64,000 bases of DNA, from contig JAEHOE010000105.1 of NCBI GenBank assembly GCA_016858145.1, positions 1-64,000 of the forward strand. The letters run 5' to 3'. Origin of the DNA: Edaphochlamys debaryana (Eukaryota > Chlorophyta > Chlorophyceae > Chlamydomonadales). The position numbers and the translations under genes were made by a program. Position 1 is the stretch's first letter. The number at the start of each line of letters is the position of its first letter. Below the pieces are notes generated by a model. That model worked only from the letters and a program-made list of their open reading frames with translations. It had not been told where the DNA came from and ran no database searches. Below are positions 46,451 through 57,683 of the stretch, piece after piece.

Positions 46451-47907
46451 TCCAGCCCACCGACTCCCAAGTTCCAGCCCCCGACCAGTCCTAAATCTCA
46501 GCTAGCGCCGTGAGTACCCTCCGCCTCCAAATGGGACGCAATACGGTCGCGAGACTGCCCTGGCCCAGACAAGCCGACAGCAAGAGAGCACAGCTACGAT
46601 CTCACAGCCAGCTGGGCATACACTGCAGGGGGGGCAGCAAAGCCCAGGCCGCCCAATCCCCCCGACGCCGTGCCCCCCACCCACACCCGAGATGCCGAGA
46701 CCCCGCCCCACGGGGCCCATGCCTCCGCCAACTCCTCTGCCGTGTGAGTTTCATGCTAACCAAGTTCACCGCTCTCCGCAGAGACCCGCGCTGGCGACAA
46801 ACGCAAAGCTGCGATGGACAGCTGCTCCAGTGTCTTGCTAATGCTTCCTGCCTCAGGCGTCATCATCGGGTGTTCAGTAGCCTACAGGATGAAGGTTTGC
46901 TATGCAGAGCCAGGTCTGGTGGCTGCGTCCGCGCATGCGCATGTTGGAAATGCAGTCTTCTGTGCCTGCTTTGCGTTATTCTTGCTTTTAAAGGTCACAG
47001 TACGTTCGTAGAAAACATCCTGCTGACCTGCACAGGGCGGCGCCTCACAACGACGCCGAACAGTCTACTTCCCATCGCGGTCGAGCCGACTTGCGGGGGC
47101 GACCGCGCCATCGCACGCAAGACCTCCTAATGCTATGCCCATGCATATGAAGCAGTTTGGGAGGCAATCGGAGCGCGCCTGCGAATGTGCACTTGCGTAA
47201 AGTTCCCGGCGAGGGGCGTGCGGACCGTAACCCACGGTGTTTTCCCCCCTCGCCAGGATCCCCGCGTTTCTGTCGCGTCGGGGAGCAATCCATAGCTCGA
47301 GGAGCTATGGATCAGCGAGCGTCGCCTTGTGCGAGCACCAGTGCCTGGCAGCGGTGAACAAGAACCGATACACTGCAGCGACACTGGTGAGCTTCTGGCA
47401 AAATGGCTCTAACGGTCCGTCTGAAGAGCGGCACTACGTCTGCTGAGCCAGGCACTAAGAAGACGCCCGCGCTAACGTCATCATAACTGGCCCGTGCAGC
47501 TAGCATGGGCGTGAGGGTGCTGCCCGGGGCTGCCCAGAGCAGACCACACCGCTGATTGCTCGCGACCTTGAGGTGACCACAGCCGCGCGCAGCTTGAAGC
47601 CCGTACAGGCCGCAATCCCTGCTCCAGAGGTACTATTACATCAAAGGTAGAGGTTGAAGCCCTTTCTGGCAGCATCGGAGCGAGTTTCGGTAGACCTCTG
47701 CACGCATGCCGACATGCGTCGCGAGGGCCAGCCCAGGCTGGCCCCCGGCCGCCTAGACCGGCCCAGCAGACTTCTGTATGCTAGTATCTATTGTTATACC
47801 GGGCTGGGGATACTGGTGAGGATGGACCCCCCTCGATTACTTGAACCCGCCCCGCATCCCACCACGTCAACCCCCTTCCTGCAGTAACTTATGCAACCTC
47901 AAGCATC
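46451..47907. other. No gene recognised; possible 5' exons of the downstream gene
   Basis: A possible exon follows the acceptor CCGCTCTCCGCAG at about 46781, but it cannot be joined convincingly. A perfect 9-bp-arm hairpin CCATAGCTCGAGGAGCTATGG (split: arms CCATAGCTC and GAGCTATGG) lies at 47290-47310. Confidence 0.35.
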
Positions 47908-50508
47908 ATGCAGCACGCGGAGCACGGCGATGTCTATCAGGCGGCCTTTGCGATGCTGGGAACGCAAAATGCGGAGAGCTACGAGAGCCTGGCAAAGGTT
48001 CTCCCAAGCATCAAGGATGGGCTGGCAGATGCCAAGGAGCTGGTGCGCGTGGGCAAGAACTTTCCGCAACGGCATGCGACCTTCCGCTAAGCGCTTGCCG
48101 CGCGCTGCAGATCGCCATGAAAGTGCTCCGTGAAATGAAGAAGCCCCATATGGACAGACTGCGAGCGGAATACGAGGAGGCTGCAGCACAGGTTCGGCAT
48201 GCCGCACGCTGCAGTTCCGCGAGCGGGTTGTTGCAACACCGCTTGCGCTGCATGTACAGGAGGATGCTGAAGACCTGTCGACCGAGGAGGGGGACTGGTT
48301 GGACGCTAGCGGCCAGCCGGGGGCCGCGGGCGAGGAGGTACGTGCCGGGTGGGGGCTCCGGGCCAGGGGCTCAGGGCCACGGGCGACGGGCCACGGGCGA
48401 CGAGGTACGTGGTGTGGGGGCGCAGGGGCTCGGGGTGCCTGCGGAGAGGTCGGTGTCATCTCGGGGAAGACAGAACAGGCAATCGCTATACCTCACTTGA
48501 GCGGAGAACGGTGCCCAAGAGGCTGGTCCTGCTGTTAGACCCTCCCCCTCCTCTACGTTGCTTGCTCCCAGGACCTCGATGACGAGGGCATCCCTGTGGT
48601 CAAGCTCACACGCCCCAGCAGCAGCTTCATCCTGGATGGCCCGGGTGACGTCAAGGTGCGGCATGGGAGGGGCAAGGCGGGGCAGCGAAAGCAGGTCCAC
48701 AGCAACAGTGGTGACGCCACCTTCGCTCTAACCTGCAGGTAGACAACTTCACCCCTGAGGGCGAGGCTGAGGCCGAGGCCTTCACCTCCTCTGTCTCTCC
48801 AGGAAGGGCCTCTGCGGCCGCCCTGAGCACCTCGCCCCTGAAGACAGACAGCGCCGCGGTTTGGACGTTGGCGACAGCAGTGAAGGCGAATGAGACTTCC
48901 GCTTATGTCCCCAGCATCATCACTCGGGGAGCCGCAACGGTACCGGGGTTGAGAACGGGGGCAGGAGCTGTCATTAAAACCGTGGAAGACGAGCTGCGAG
49001 CGATGCGCGGTGAGCCGGGGCTTGCGGTCCGCAGAGGAAGCCACTGCACATTGATTCTATCCCTGTTCCCCGCTTTCAGTGCAAGGCACTCTTCCGGGTG
49101 CTAATGTTGCCGCGGCTGCGGCTGCCAGCGCCAATGAGCGTGCGGCCGCTGCGGCGGCGGCAGCCAGGGCCGGTCCCCTTCCGCTCCCCCCGAGGCCCTC
49201 CATGCTGCCATGCTGCCATGATGCCATTGACACCGCCGCAATGCCCAACGCTGCGGCCAGCAGCGCTCGGCCGTCCTCGGGAATGACGGCTGAGCGTTCG
49301 TCTCCCCTTGCCCCGAACGATGAGGACCCCGAGATCATCATTATGGAGGCGCCGTCAGCGCCGGCATCCATGCTGGTGCCGGGGCCCTCAGCCTCCGGCG
49401 CCGGGGTGGCCCCAAGCGGGCTTAATGGGAGCGCAGGAGCGGGTGCTGACGGAGTGCCGACGGCGGCGTCGGCAGTTGTACGGGCGGACAGTGTAGGCGA
49501 GGACTGCAGTGCGCTACCAGGAGCATGCGTGGTGAGGGTATCAGACTGGTGGAGCATTTGCGACAACTTTATCGTTATGCCCCCCTTCCACCCTGAATCA
49601 ATTCCATCCGTTGCCTTCCAGGACACGTCCGCGGAGGACGCAGTGTGGGCGGCCATGCAGGGCGTGGACGGGGCGGCGCTGCTGGAGCACATGGGGCTGT
49701 CAGGTGCGGGGCCGTTCTCTTACACTGGTGCTGTGCAGGCCCACATGCCCTTGCCCATGTCCTGCCTGACCTCCCCAACACCGTCACCAACAACCCCTTC
49801 CCGCAGCATACACGCTCAGTTTCCTTTACCTGGTCCGGGACCGCTAGCACTGACGTGCACGCACACGGGCCCTCCCTTGCCCTCTGCTTTGTCGTCTCTG
49901 CAGGTGAGCAGTCCCGGCTGGCGTCGGCTGAGTCTGAGGGCGAGGACGAGGACGACGTGGGTCCACAGGAGCCGTTGGCGAATTGCCAAGCGCTTGTGGA
50001 GGAGCCTGGTGGCAGCAGCAGCGGCAGCCCCGCCGCTGGCATGGGCCCGGCAGCTGGAGTCAGCCAGCCCATGCCAGTCGCCAGCTCTACGGTGGAGGCA
50101 GAGCCGGGCCCTGCACCAGCAAGCGCGAGCGGGGCTTATTCAGGCTCTAACGCCATCGCCGCACTTGCACGACGCACAACGGCGAGCTCGGACGGCCCGA
50201 CTTTTGAGGTTGTCGAGACCTTCAGGTGGGCCCTAGCTCTCGGCTTGTCCTTGTCATCGAGTTGTATGTTGTCGGAACAAACTTCATCGGCTCCGTCCGT
50301 CCTCCATGTCTCTTAGTGCCACTCGGTATTCCGTACCCGCTCAATTCCTTCCGTGTCCGTCTCCGCACCCACCCCTGGCCCTGCCAGCCTGGACCCCGAC
50401 TTCGACTACGACAACGTGGAGCTCACGCCCCGCGAGTTCCCCTACACCATGCTCAACATGCGTGGAGCCGGGGGTCAGGTGCCACCGGGCGCACCGCAGC
50501 GCCGGTGA
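47908..50508 (+). CDS. Nine-exon gene, unknown acidic/Ala-rich protein
   Basis: Exons 47908-48048, 48111-48191, 48215-48337, 48572-48655, 48739-49009, 49080-49531, 49622-49703, 49904-50225 and 50388-50508 join in phase with GT-AG borders to give about 558 residues ending QVPPGAPQRR. No family is recognised. The N-terminus is helical and charged (AKVLPSIKDGLADAKELVR; MKVLREMKKPHMDRLRAEYE). The middle is Ala/Pro/Ser-rich and low complexity. Acidic patches (EDAEDLSTEEGDWLD, ESEGEDEDD) and a hydrophobic core flanked by acids (DPEIIIM, near residue 318) recall SUMO-interacting motifs, by inference. The end FSLDPDFDYDNVELTPREFP is more ordered. Splicing consistency over nine exons is the main support. 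The second intron (48192-48214) would be only 23 bp, which is implausibly short; an indel there is an alternative. The start Met is the first ATG after an acceptor-like CTGCAG at 47878-47883. Confidence 0.6.
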
Positions 50509-50980
50509 GCGCTGAAGAAGTCCTCCCATAATCAGAAGACGGACAAACCACTGAGCTGCACTGCAGTCAGGGCTTGCCCCTTGTTTTGGTGTGGGAAGGG
50601 GGCCAAAGGGGTATGGCTCGAGGCACGCATGTTGCCAATCGCCATCTTTGGCGGCACAGGCACAAGTGAACGTCTTGTGCAGTGAGGGCAGGTCGGACAA
50701 GGCCCCGCTCAGTCTGTAGAGACGAGCAGGGTCCGGTAAGACGCTGTTGCATGGACTGGGGGCAAGCCAACTTCATTCGCAGAGGGGGTTGGGGGCATAG
50801 GACGTGAAAGCAGTCAAGGGGGATAGCTAATACTACTGCGTGCGAAGAGTGCTGTGTAGCTAGCTGTGCGCCGTCAGGGAAGATGCAGTGCGCTTCATGG
50901 AATATGGAAGGGAAAGGGGGCCGAAACCGTCGAATGGGGTACATCTTTGCTGTGAACCCTGCAGCATCTGCTTGCCTCCA
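50509..50980. other. 3' flank of the nine-exon gene
   Basis: No TGTAA signal is evident in this stretch and no other gene is seen. It ends at the next CTAGACC element. Confidence 0.4.
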
Positions 50981-51155
50981 CTAGACCGAATGGATCTTGT
51001 GGCCTTTCATTTGGCCCCGATGCACGCGGGGGGAGCGGGGGACGGGACCTGACGGGAGGCGGGGACGCGGGTTTGTGCATCGACGGCAGCATCGACGGCT
51101 CATCGGCGTTGCTCTTACTTCTCCTTCCGCCCGTCGCTCCGCAATTGAAAGGCCA
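50981..51155 (+). mobile_element. CTAGACC element copy 3, internally deleted
   Basis: Starts CTAGACCGAATGGATCTTGT and ends CTCCGCAATTGAAAGGCCA, with only about 175 bp and nearly all of the body missing. A second, degenerate terminus (CTAGACCAAACGGGTCTGTG) follows at once at 51157. Confidence 0.7.
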
Positions 51156-51174
51156 ACTAGACCAAACGGGTCTG

Positions 51175-52050
51175 TGGCCTAATATATGGCGCGGGCTGTG
51201 GGCTTGTGGGCCCCCGGCCAGTGCCGCTGCTCTCGCTCACGGTGCGTGTCGCCACGTTGCTGCAGCTTGGGCGCGTGACGCCCAGGCCCAGCGCCACCGC
51301 ACCTTCCTCGCGGAGGCCCTGGCGCCTGCGCCCGCCTCCGCTGATGCCTTTCGTCCTTCCGCGCCGCCCTCCGTCGCCTGTGGCGCCTCCGCTGGGAGGC
51401 CCAGCACAAAGAGGCTTCGGCATGCATTGCGCCTCTGCGGCGCGCCGCCGCCCGTGTGTCCTTGCGGGGCCCCCGTCCTGCCTGCCGGCCCCCGCCGCCA
51501 CCCAGCCCAGGTTACTCTAGGCGGGACTTTCAGCCTGGAAGCCACTTTCGGCGACCAGGTACCCCGTTCACAGGCACAGGCATTCTGCGTCGGCCAACAT
51601 CATGCGACGCCAACACCGCGGCATTACGCCCCGTTGTCTGTAATAACCCCGCCGCCACCACTTCTGGTCCTGCCCCTTGGCGGCGGCCCTGGTGTCGGAG
51701 GCCGAGGAGCTCCTGCACGCCAACCTAAACCCCCGTCACTTGTGGCTGGCCTTGGTGCCCCCTGGAACCGGCGTGCACCCGCGGGTGTGGGACGTCGTTT
51801 GCCTGGCTGCCGTTGCGGCCATGGAGCACGGGCGTCAGGCCCTGTACAGCGCTCGGGAGGACTCACGGGTGGGGCGGGCTGTCGTGCGTGGGAGTTAGCG
51901 TGGTTGCTGACTTCTGGGCTCGGCTCCGGTCCTTCTCCCTGCTTCCCGAGGGTCCTCGTGGCTGGGGCCGTGTGCCCTCGGACAACTTTCTGTCTGGCCC
52001 GCCCAGTGTGGGTTCGCCCCCCGGCTCCCCGTGAGTTGTTGTCGTGCCCC
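51175..52050 (+). mobile_element. Decayed LINE C-terminal fragment
   Basis: Different plus-strand frames contain pieces of the same region as the 34873-35652 LINE ORF: CPCG at about 51460, then HHFWSCPLAAALVSEAEEL at about 51655-51715, then GVHPRVWDVVCLAAVAAMEH at about 51773-51830. Frame changes between the pieces mark it as a pseudogene. It is bracketed by CTAGACC elements (50981-51155 and 52072-52710). The two LINE fragments lie on opposite strands and differ enough to be separate subfamilies. Confidence 0.6.
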
Positions 52051-52071
52051 GTGGTCGTGGGCCCTCCTTTT

Positions 52072-52710
52072 TGGTCTTTCATTTGCGGAGCAACGGGCGG
52101 CGCGGAGGCACCCCGCAGGGGGGCCGCGGCGCGGGCCGTTGGGACGGAAATGGAAAGCCATGGTGAGAGACCGACGATGCTCACCGACCCGCAAAGGTCA
52201 ACAAACCCGAACCGGGCCCCGCCGTGGACACTGTATACAGTCATGGCTTTGCAATGAGGTGCAGGAAATGGCGTAGTTCGAAACGGGGCGGCGGGAGGTC
52301 TCAAGTCGGTGCTGGGCTTCGTGCCAAACACATCGCGAGGGCACAGCGGTCGGTGAGGGTCGCGCACACTGCGGGGGCTTTTGATAATGATACACATAAG
52401 TAAGTAGAACATCTTGGGGCTTCCAGGCTGTCCAGGGCTCAGCGCGGCGATGTTGGCGGTAATCGCAAGCCGATTAGCGCTCATAGGCCTCCATATCGCG
52501 ACTGCTAGGCCAAAAGACTCGTGTAGCTCGCTCGAGGTCTACTCCAAGCGATTTGGCGCAAGACCATCGATGCACGAACCCGCATCCCTTGCCCCATCGA
52601 CGCACCCCCGCGCACCCCCGCGCGCGCCTAGCTGCCTGCCCGCGCGCGGTGGCCATGTGTCCACCAAGAATCGGAGCCAAATGAAAGGCCACAAGATCCG
52701 TTCGGTCTAG
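52072..52710 (-). mobile_element. CTAGACC element copy 4 (inverted)
   Basis: On the minus strand it starts CTAGACCGAACGGATCTTGT at 52710 and ends GCTCCGCAAATGAAAGACCA at 52072, 639 bp. Its beginning is closest to the 42082 copy: both have the repeated GCGCGGGGGTGCG and the same flank TTACGCAA, extending 42 bp further outside. Confidence 0.75.
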
Positions 52711-53969
52711 TTGCGTAACTCGTCCCGCAGTGTTGCTATCTTCCGTGGCGAGAGGCGCTTTGGGGCCCACTCAACCTAGCTTTACTTGTTAGGAAGCATC
52801 CGGTTACATGGGGTGCCTCCCCGAGCCAATGCGGTCAACGCAGAGGTAGGGAGGACTTGAACGGAGCAGCAGCTCGGAACCCCATGGCCCCTGGCCCAAA
52901 GGGCCAGAAGCATCATTGAGTCTGCTGCAGATGCAACCGCAAGGTCTGGCGCCGCCACCTACTCATGCACATGCGCCGCATCATGGTGCCAGCCAGAGAA
53001 GTGATCAGGCAAACACACAGCACAAACGCCCCGCAGCACTGACCAACGACCCTACGCAGGGCCCTTCCCAACCTGCGCCAGCACCCACCCACCCAAGCCC
53101 ACCCAGCCCACCCCGACCTCAGAAACCCCCTCACCCCGCAAGCCTCCCCCCACGCCCTGCCCCAGGCCCGCCCAAAACCCCGCTGGAGAGCAGGAGCACG
53201 GCCAGCACCCACGGGGGCCGCACCCGCCAAACGCGCCCCATTAAGCCGACCCCCGCGCCCCCGCCGACGCCGCAGAGCATCCAGGCGAAAGCTTACCGGC
53301 GACACGCATAACCCGCGCAACAGCGCCACAGACCTCGAACCCAAGACCGAACACGCACATGCACTCGGCCCAACCTGGCGCCGCCTCCCGTAGAAGCCAC
53401 GTAGGCTTGTAGCGACTGGTGGCTTGCTCCAAGCAAGCCACGAATCCGGGATCACACCGCGGAAGCCGATTGGAAGACAGGCCCAGAGAACTGGCGCTCC
53501 GCAGTAGCCGTTGCAAGACGACGCCACGAGCAACTCGAAGCTCCGCGATGGAGGGACGACAACACACAGGCGCAGAAGGCGGCGGGAGGGCGACGACCTC
53601 GCACAGGCGGCCACGGAGTAGGGCGCTGCTGGCTTAGGAGCTGAAGTGTTAAGGAGCTGAAGTGCAGCGGCAGGCCAGGCAGAAGTGCGCACGGCACCCT
53701 GACCCTGACCCAGCCTAGGACCCGGACGGTGCGGACCCTCAGCACAGGCGCCCTTGCGGGCTGCAAAACCCACCGAACACAGCGGCAGACGTCACCACCA
53801 GGCGGGGTGCCTGCGCCGGAGCACAGGACTTGCGGTCTGAGAAGTCTGTAGCGGCCTTCAAGCCGCGCCAACAACAACAGCGCAGAGGGGCAGCGCCGAG
53901 AACCGCAGAGAGCCCCACGAACACGCCACGCCGCCACCACGGCAGCACGCAGCCAACTGAGACGACAGA

Positions 53970-54240
53970 CTAGACCGAACGGATCTTGTGGCCTTTCATT
54001 TGGCTTCGATTCTTGGGGGTCACATGGCCACTGCGGGCAGGCAGGTAGGCGCGCGTGGGGGGTCGGAGAAGTCGGCGATCCGGGTTAGTGCGTCGACGCA
54101 GCGTTGACGCGCGCGGGGGTTCGGAGGGTCGGAGGGCCCGGGTAAGTGCGTCGATGGGGCAGGGGATGGAGGTATAATTTGGCCCAGTAATGCGGCTGAC
54201 CGCACACAACCCGTCCCTCAAGATAATTCGACTATGTCGG
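53970..54240 (+). mobile_element. CTAGACC terminus inside the left arm
   Basis: Starts CTAGACCGAACGGATCTTGT and follows the element for about 150 bp (TTGGCTTCGATTCTTGGGGG, GGTCGGAGAAGTCGGCGATC), then continues into arm-specific sequence; the rest of the usual body is absent. The mirror copy ends at 62543, both facing inward. Confidence 0.7.
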
Positions 54241-54386
54241 CTTTTCGCATGAGGTCCCTTTGGCGCGCCCGCACGCAGGCTTGGCGGCGGCGGGGCGACG
54301 GACGACGCACGGGGCGAAACACACACGACCACGCGTGTCCTCCTCCTTCTTTGTCCTGCCACGCCCCGGAGACCCGCAGCAGCAGC

Positions 54387-54523
54387 CCGCACCGCAGCAG
54401 CCAGAAAACTGGGCTTTGCCGTGCGGACAAAACCTCCGCACGGTTCAGCCCAAAAATTGGGCTCTGGCGTGCGGAACCCTCTCCCGCACGCGAAAGCCCG
54501 GAAAATGGGCTTTCGCATGCGGG
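54387..54523. repeat. Cluster of three related stem-loops (left arm)
   Basis: Three adjacent inverted repeats at 54387-54426, 54436-54474 and 54483-54523. Each has the outer arm CCGCAC or CCCGCACG pairing with GTGCGG or CATGCGGG, an inner AGCCC pairing with GGGCT, and a loop with AAAA or CAAAAATTG. The third is nearly perfect over about 17 bp per arm. The mirrored set lies at 61990-62126. Confidence 0.88.
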
Positions 54524-55929
54524 AGCTGGTTACCCCGCAAGACCGCCAGGCAGACCACCAAAAGCTAAAACAATTAGCCCCCGTGCTTAAGCGACTATGC
54601 TGCACGAGCGTTTGCGCAAACAGCGCCCGGTGAGGATGCTTTCGCACGCCCAAACCTGACGCGAACGGTGGTGCTTCTCTGCTTTATGGTGGGCACACAT
54701 ATGACTAGCAAGCAGCGGGGAGACAGCAGGCACGAACGCAGGCACGACGACATTGTCGATAGCGGACCGGCCTACGCAGCGCAGCTGAGCCTGCTGTTGG
54801 CTGCTTCCTGCAGTCTCCGCAGCTATCCCACGCTGAGGAGTCCAGCTGCCAAGACTCGTTGGCCCTCTTCAGTGGTCTTCAGTGCTGGCATCCAGCCGCG
54901 CGCTGCTGGCCTGGGCCCAACACACAGCCTGGAGCCTTTTTGAAGCTCTTGGGACGGCTGTTACTGTGCTTTGAATGGGTTGGGGCTCACCTGGGTGCTC
55001 AGAGGTCGCTGCTGTACCGCAGCTCTGCGCCGTTTCACGTTGACGTCACAGAGCTGCCAAAGCTCCTTGCTGTCAGTGCTAAGCATGGAGATCACGAGGC
55101 CCTTGCCCTCTCCGCTGCATGCTGCGCCAGCTGTTGTTGTCAACTACATGCTTAACGCGCTGAGCCCAACGCTCAGGCGACCGCACTGCTTCGCCACCAT
55201 CACCACAAGTGATCAGCGTTGTCTCTGTCAACCTCGCATAGCCGTAGGCGCTGCGCTGCGACAGACAATTGCTTGTAGGTCGCGCTGCAGCGCTATCCTG
55301 TACGCACTGGTGTTTTTCAACACCTTCTGTCTGTACAGGACGTTGGCGTGGAGCGGGCGAGCGGCTCGCAGCGGGCGGCCTGCCGGGGCCTTTCTCGCCC
55401 TTCCGCACCTCGGCGTCCCCCCTTCGCCCCGCGGTCCTTCCCCACTTGCAGTTCGTCGCTGCCTGCCGCTTGTGAGGTCACACAGTCAGAGTGTGGCACT
55501 CGCTGGACGGCTGCCAGGGCAGCTCCAGCGACCGTATCGCTTGCCAGTGGACACGTGCAGCACGGTGCCGTGTTCAGGGTACGGGGGCATGCTGCGCGAC
55601 CGAATGGGTGCACCACCCTGCTAAGACTCTGCCTTCCAGCCAACTCCCAGGAAGAGAAGCCCATGACCAACTGTCAAAGCCCTGAAGCAGCTGGCTGGGA
55701 AGGCGCGGCTCCGAGTGCGGCGCAGCTGGCCCTGAGTGCGTGGGGCTCTTTCCGATAACCTACTGTGACGGCTGATCCGCATCTGCCCTCCCTCCGGCCC
55801 GATCCTGTCCTGCAGCAGACCTCGATGCTAACACCGTCACAGTTGAGACTTGGATGTGTAGGCGTTATGCTTCTGATGTCGTTGGTGGCCGCAAGGCAGC
55901 GGCGGCAGCTCTGCTGGGGGCGGGTGGGC

Positions 55930-57683
55930 GACACGACCGGCTTTGGTCCGTGTCCTCTGCAGGTCGCATCCCAGCCTACCCCTGTCATGGCTCGGAGGCA
56001 GGGGAGTGCTGACGCGTCGGTGGGCTTACTAAAATCAGTGGCCCCTTTGGCGTGATGGGGCAGGGCATGGGGGCCGGAGAGGCATGCACATCCATGCGGG
56101 TTCGGGGCGGGCAGGTTCGGGGTCGGGTACTCGGGTTCGGGACGGGCGGCTGTGCACCTGTCCACCCCCGAGTCCCGGTCCCCTGCACCTTTCATCCCTA
56201 CCCGCCCTACAGAGGCTTGGATGGGGCGGTAGCGCTGCTGGTGACGAGGTAGGCTTGGCGAGATCACTGGCCTTTGGGAAGTGGCAAGGCCAGGGCGTCA
56301 AGACCTGTGGACACCCACCGGGGATGGTGGGGCGGGCGGCCGTGCCCCTGTCCTCCCTCGGGCCCCGGTCCCCTGTAGGCCGCATACCTTCCTGCCCCGT
56401 TCACAGCTTGCATGCTTGGGGATGCGCGCCCGTGCGGCTGTGGGCTTGGCGAGATAATTGGTGTTGAGCAGGTCGTGGGGGCCAGTGGGGTGCACCCGCG
56501 GGGGCTGCGGCGGGAACCTGTGCACTTGTCCTCCCTTCGCCCCCGGTCCCCTGCAGGACGCATCCCTCCCACTCTGGCGCGGATCGGAGGAGGGGACAGC
56601 GTTGCTTGTGAGTTGAAGGGCTTGGCGAGATCATGGTTCTTGGGAGGAGTCGAGGGCAAGACATGGAAACCCTTGCGGCAAACGACCAGAGGCGATGGTT
56701 CGTTTGGTTGCGCGTCCGTCCTCCCTCGGCCTCTGGTCGGCTGCGGGATGCAATCACTGCCCGCCCGTGCACAGCTCGGACGCTGTGGGATGCGTGTCTG
56801 TGTGGCGGTGGGCTTGGCGTGGGCCCTCGGAGATTGTCGTGTACAGAGGATGAGGGCCCTAGGGGCACAGCCCCTCTGGTGTGTGACGGGGCTGCAGGCT
56901 GTGCCCTTGTCCTTCCTCGGGCCCCGGTCCCCTGCAGGGTGCAACCCTTCCACCTGTCTACGGCTCGGATGGTTGCTGGTGCGGCTTTGGGCTTGGCGAG
57001 ATGATTGGTGCCTAGAAGGTAGGGCGTTGGGGCCGGTGGGGCACACGCACGGGGCGGCGGTGTGGCGAGCCGCTTTGCACTCGTCCTCCCTTCGCCCCCG
57101 GTCCCCTGTAGACCGCAACCCTTCCGGGCCCATCCATAGCATGCCTGGGTATTCGTGCGAGTGCAGCTGTGGGCTTGGCGAGATGATTGGTGCCAAGATG
57201 GTACTAGGGTAGGGCGTTGGGGCCGGTGGGGCACATGCACGGGCGGTGGTGTGGCGGGTACCTGTGCCCTTGTCCTCCCGTCGCCCCCGGTCCCCTGTAG
57301 GCCGCACCCCGTCTCCTCCGCCACGGCTCGTATAGGGGAGAGCATTGCTTGTGAGTTGTAGGGCTTGGCGAGATCATGTTTCTGGGAAGGATTCAAGGGC
57401 AAGACATGGAAACCCTTGCGGCAAACGACCTGGGGCGATGGTTCGTTTGGTTGCGCGTCCGTCCTCCCTCGGCCTCTGGTCGGCTGCGGGATGCAATCAC
57501 TGCCCGCCCGTGCACAGCTCGGACGCTGTGGGAATGTGGGATGCGTGTTTGTGAGCTTGTGAGCTTGGCGAGACCATTGCCCTCGGAGGTTGTCGTGGAT
57601 TGAGCATGCGGGCCCGAGGGGCACACAAACGAGGGTGTGACGGGGCTTCAGGCTGTGTTCCGGTCCTCACCTAGGGCCCCGCG
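55930..57683 (+). repeat. Tandem array of 172-201-bp units (left arm)
   Basis: Units are marked by GTCCTCCCTTCGCCCCCGGT or close variants followed by CCCCTGCAGG, and by GGGCTTGGCGAGATNATTGG. Marker positions at about 56350, 56529, 56713, 56909, 57081, 57271, 57460 and 57661 give spacings of 179, 184, 196, 172, 190, 189 and 201 bp. A weaker unit precedes at about 55950. Middle parts of units vary much more than the markers. Confidence 0.8.

Larger units (their letters stand above)
52748..57683 (+). repeat. Left arm of an 11-kb inverted repeat
   Basis: Reverse complement of 58847-63765. From 52748 to about 56635 every paired position sums to 116513, so there is no net indel over 3.9 kb and only scattered substitutions. 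Inside about 56635 the arms still match but with indels and swapped tandem units. Landmarks: a CTAGACC terminus at 53970, three hairpins at 54387-54523, a small hairpin GTGGCTTG/CAAGCCAC at 53419-53441, and the tandem array from 55930. Open frames exist on both strands of the arm, but none has recognisable domains and I do not call genes. Confidence 0.95.

Noticed and set aside
52913..53773. 286-residue minus-strand frame, mirrored exactly at 62740-63600
   Set aside because: Its apparent conservation comes only from the two arms being copies. Composition is Arg/Ala/Cys-rich without any domain, and competing frames are equally long.
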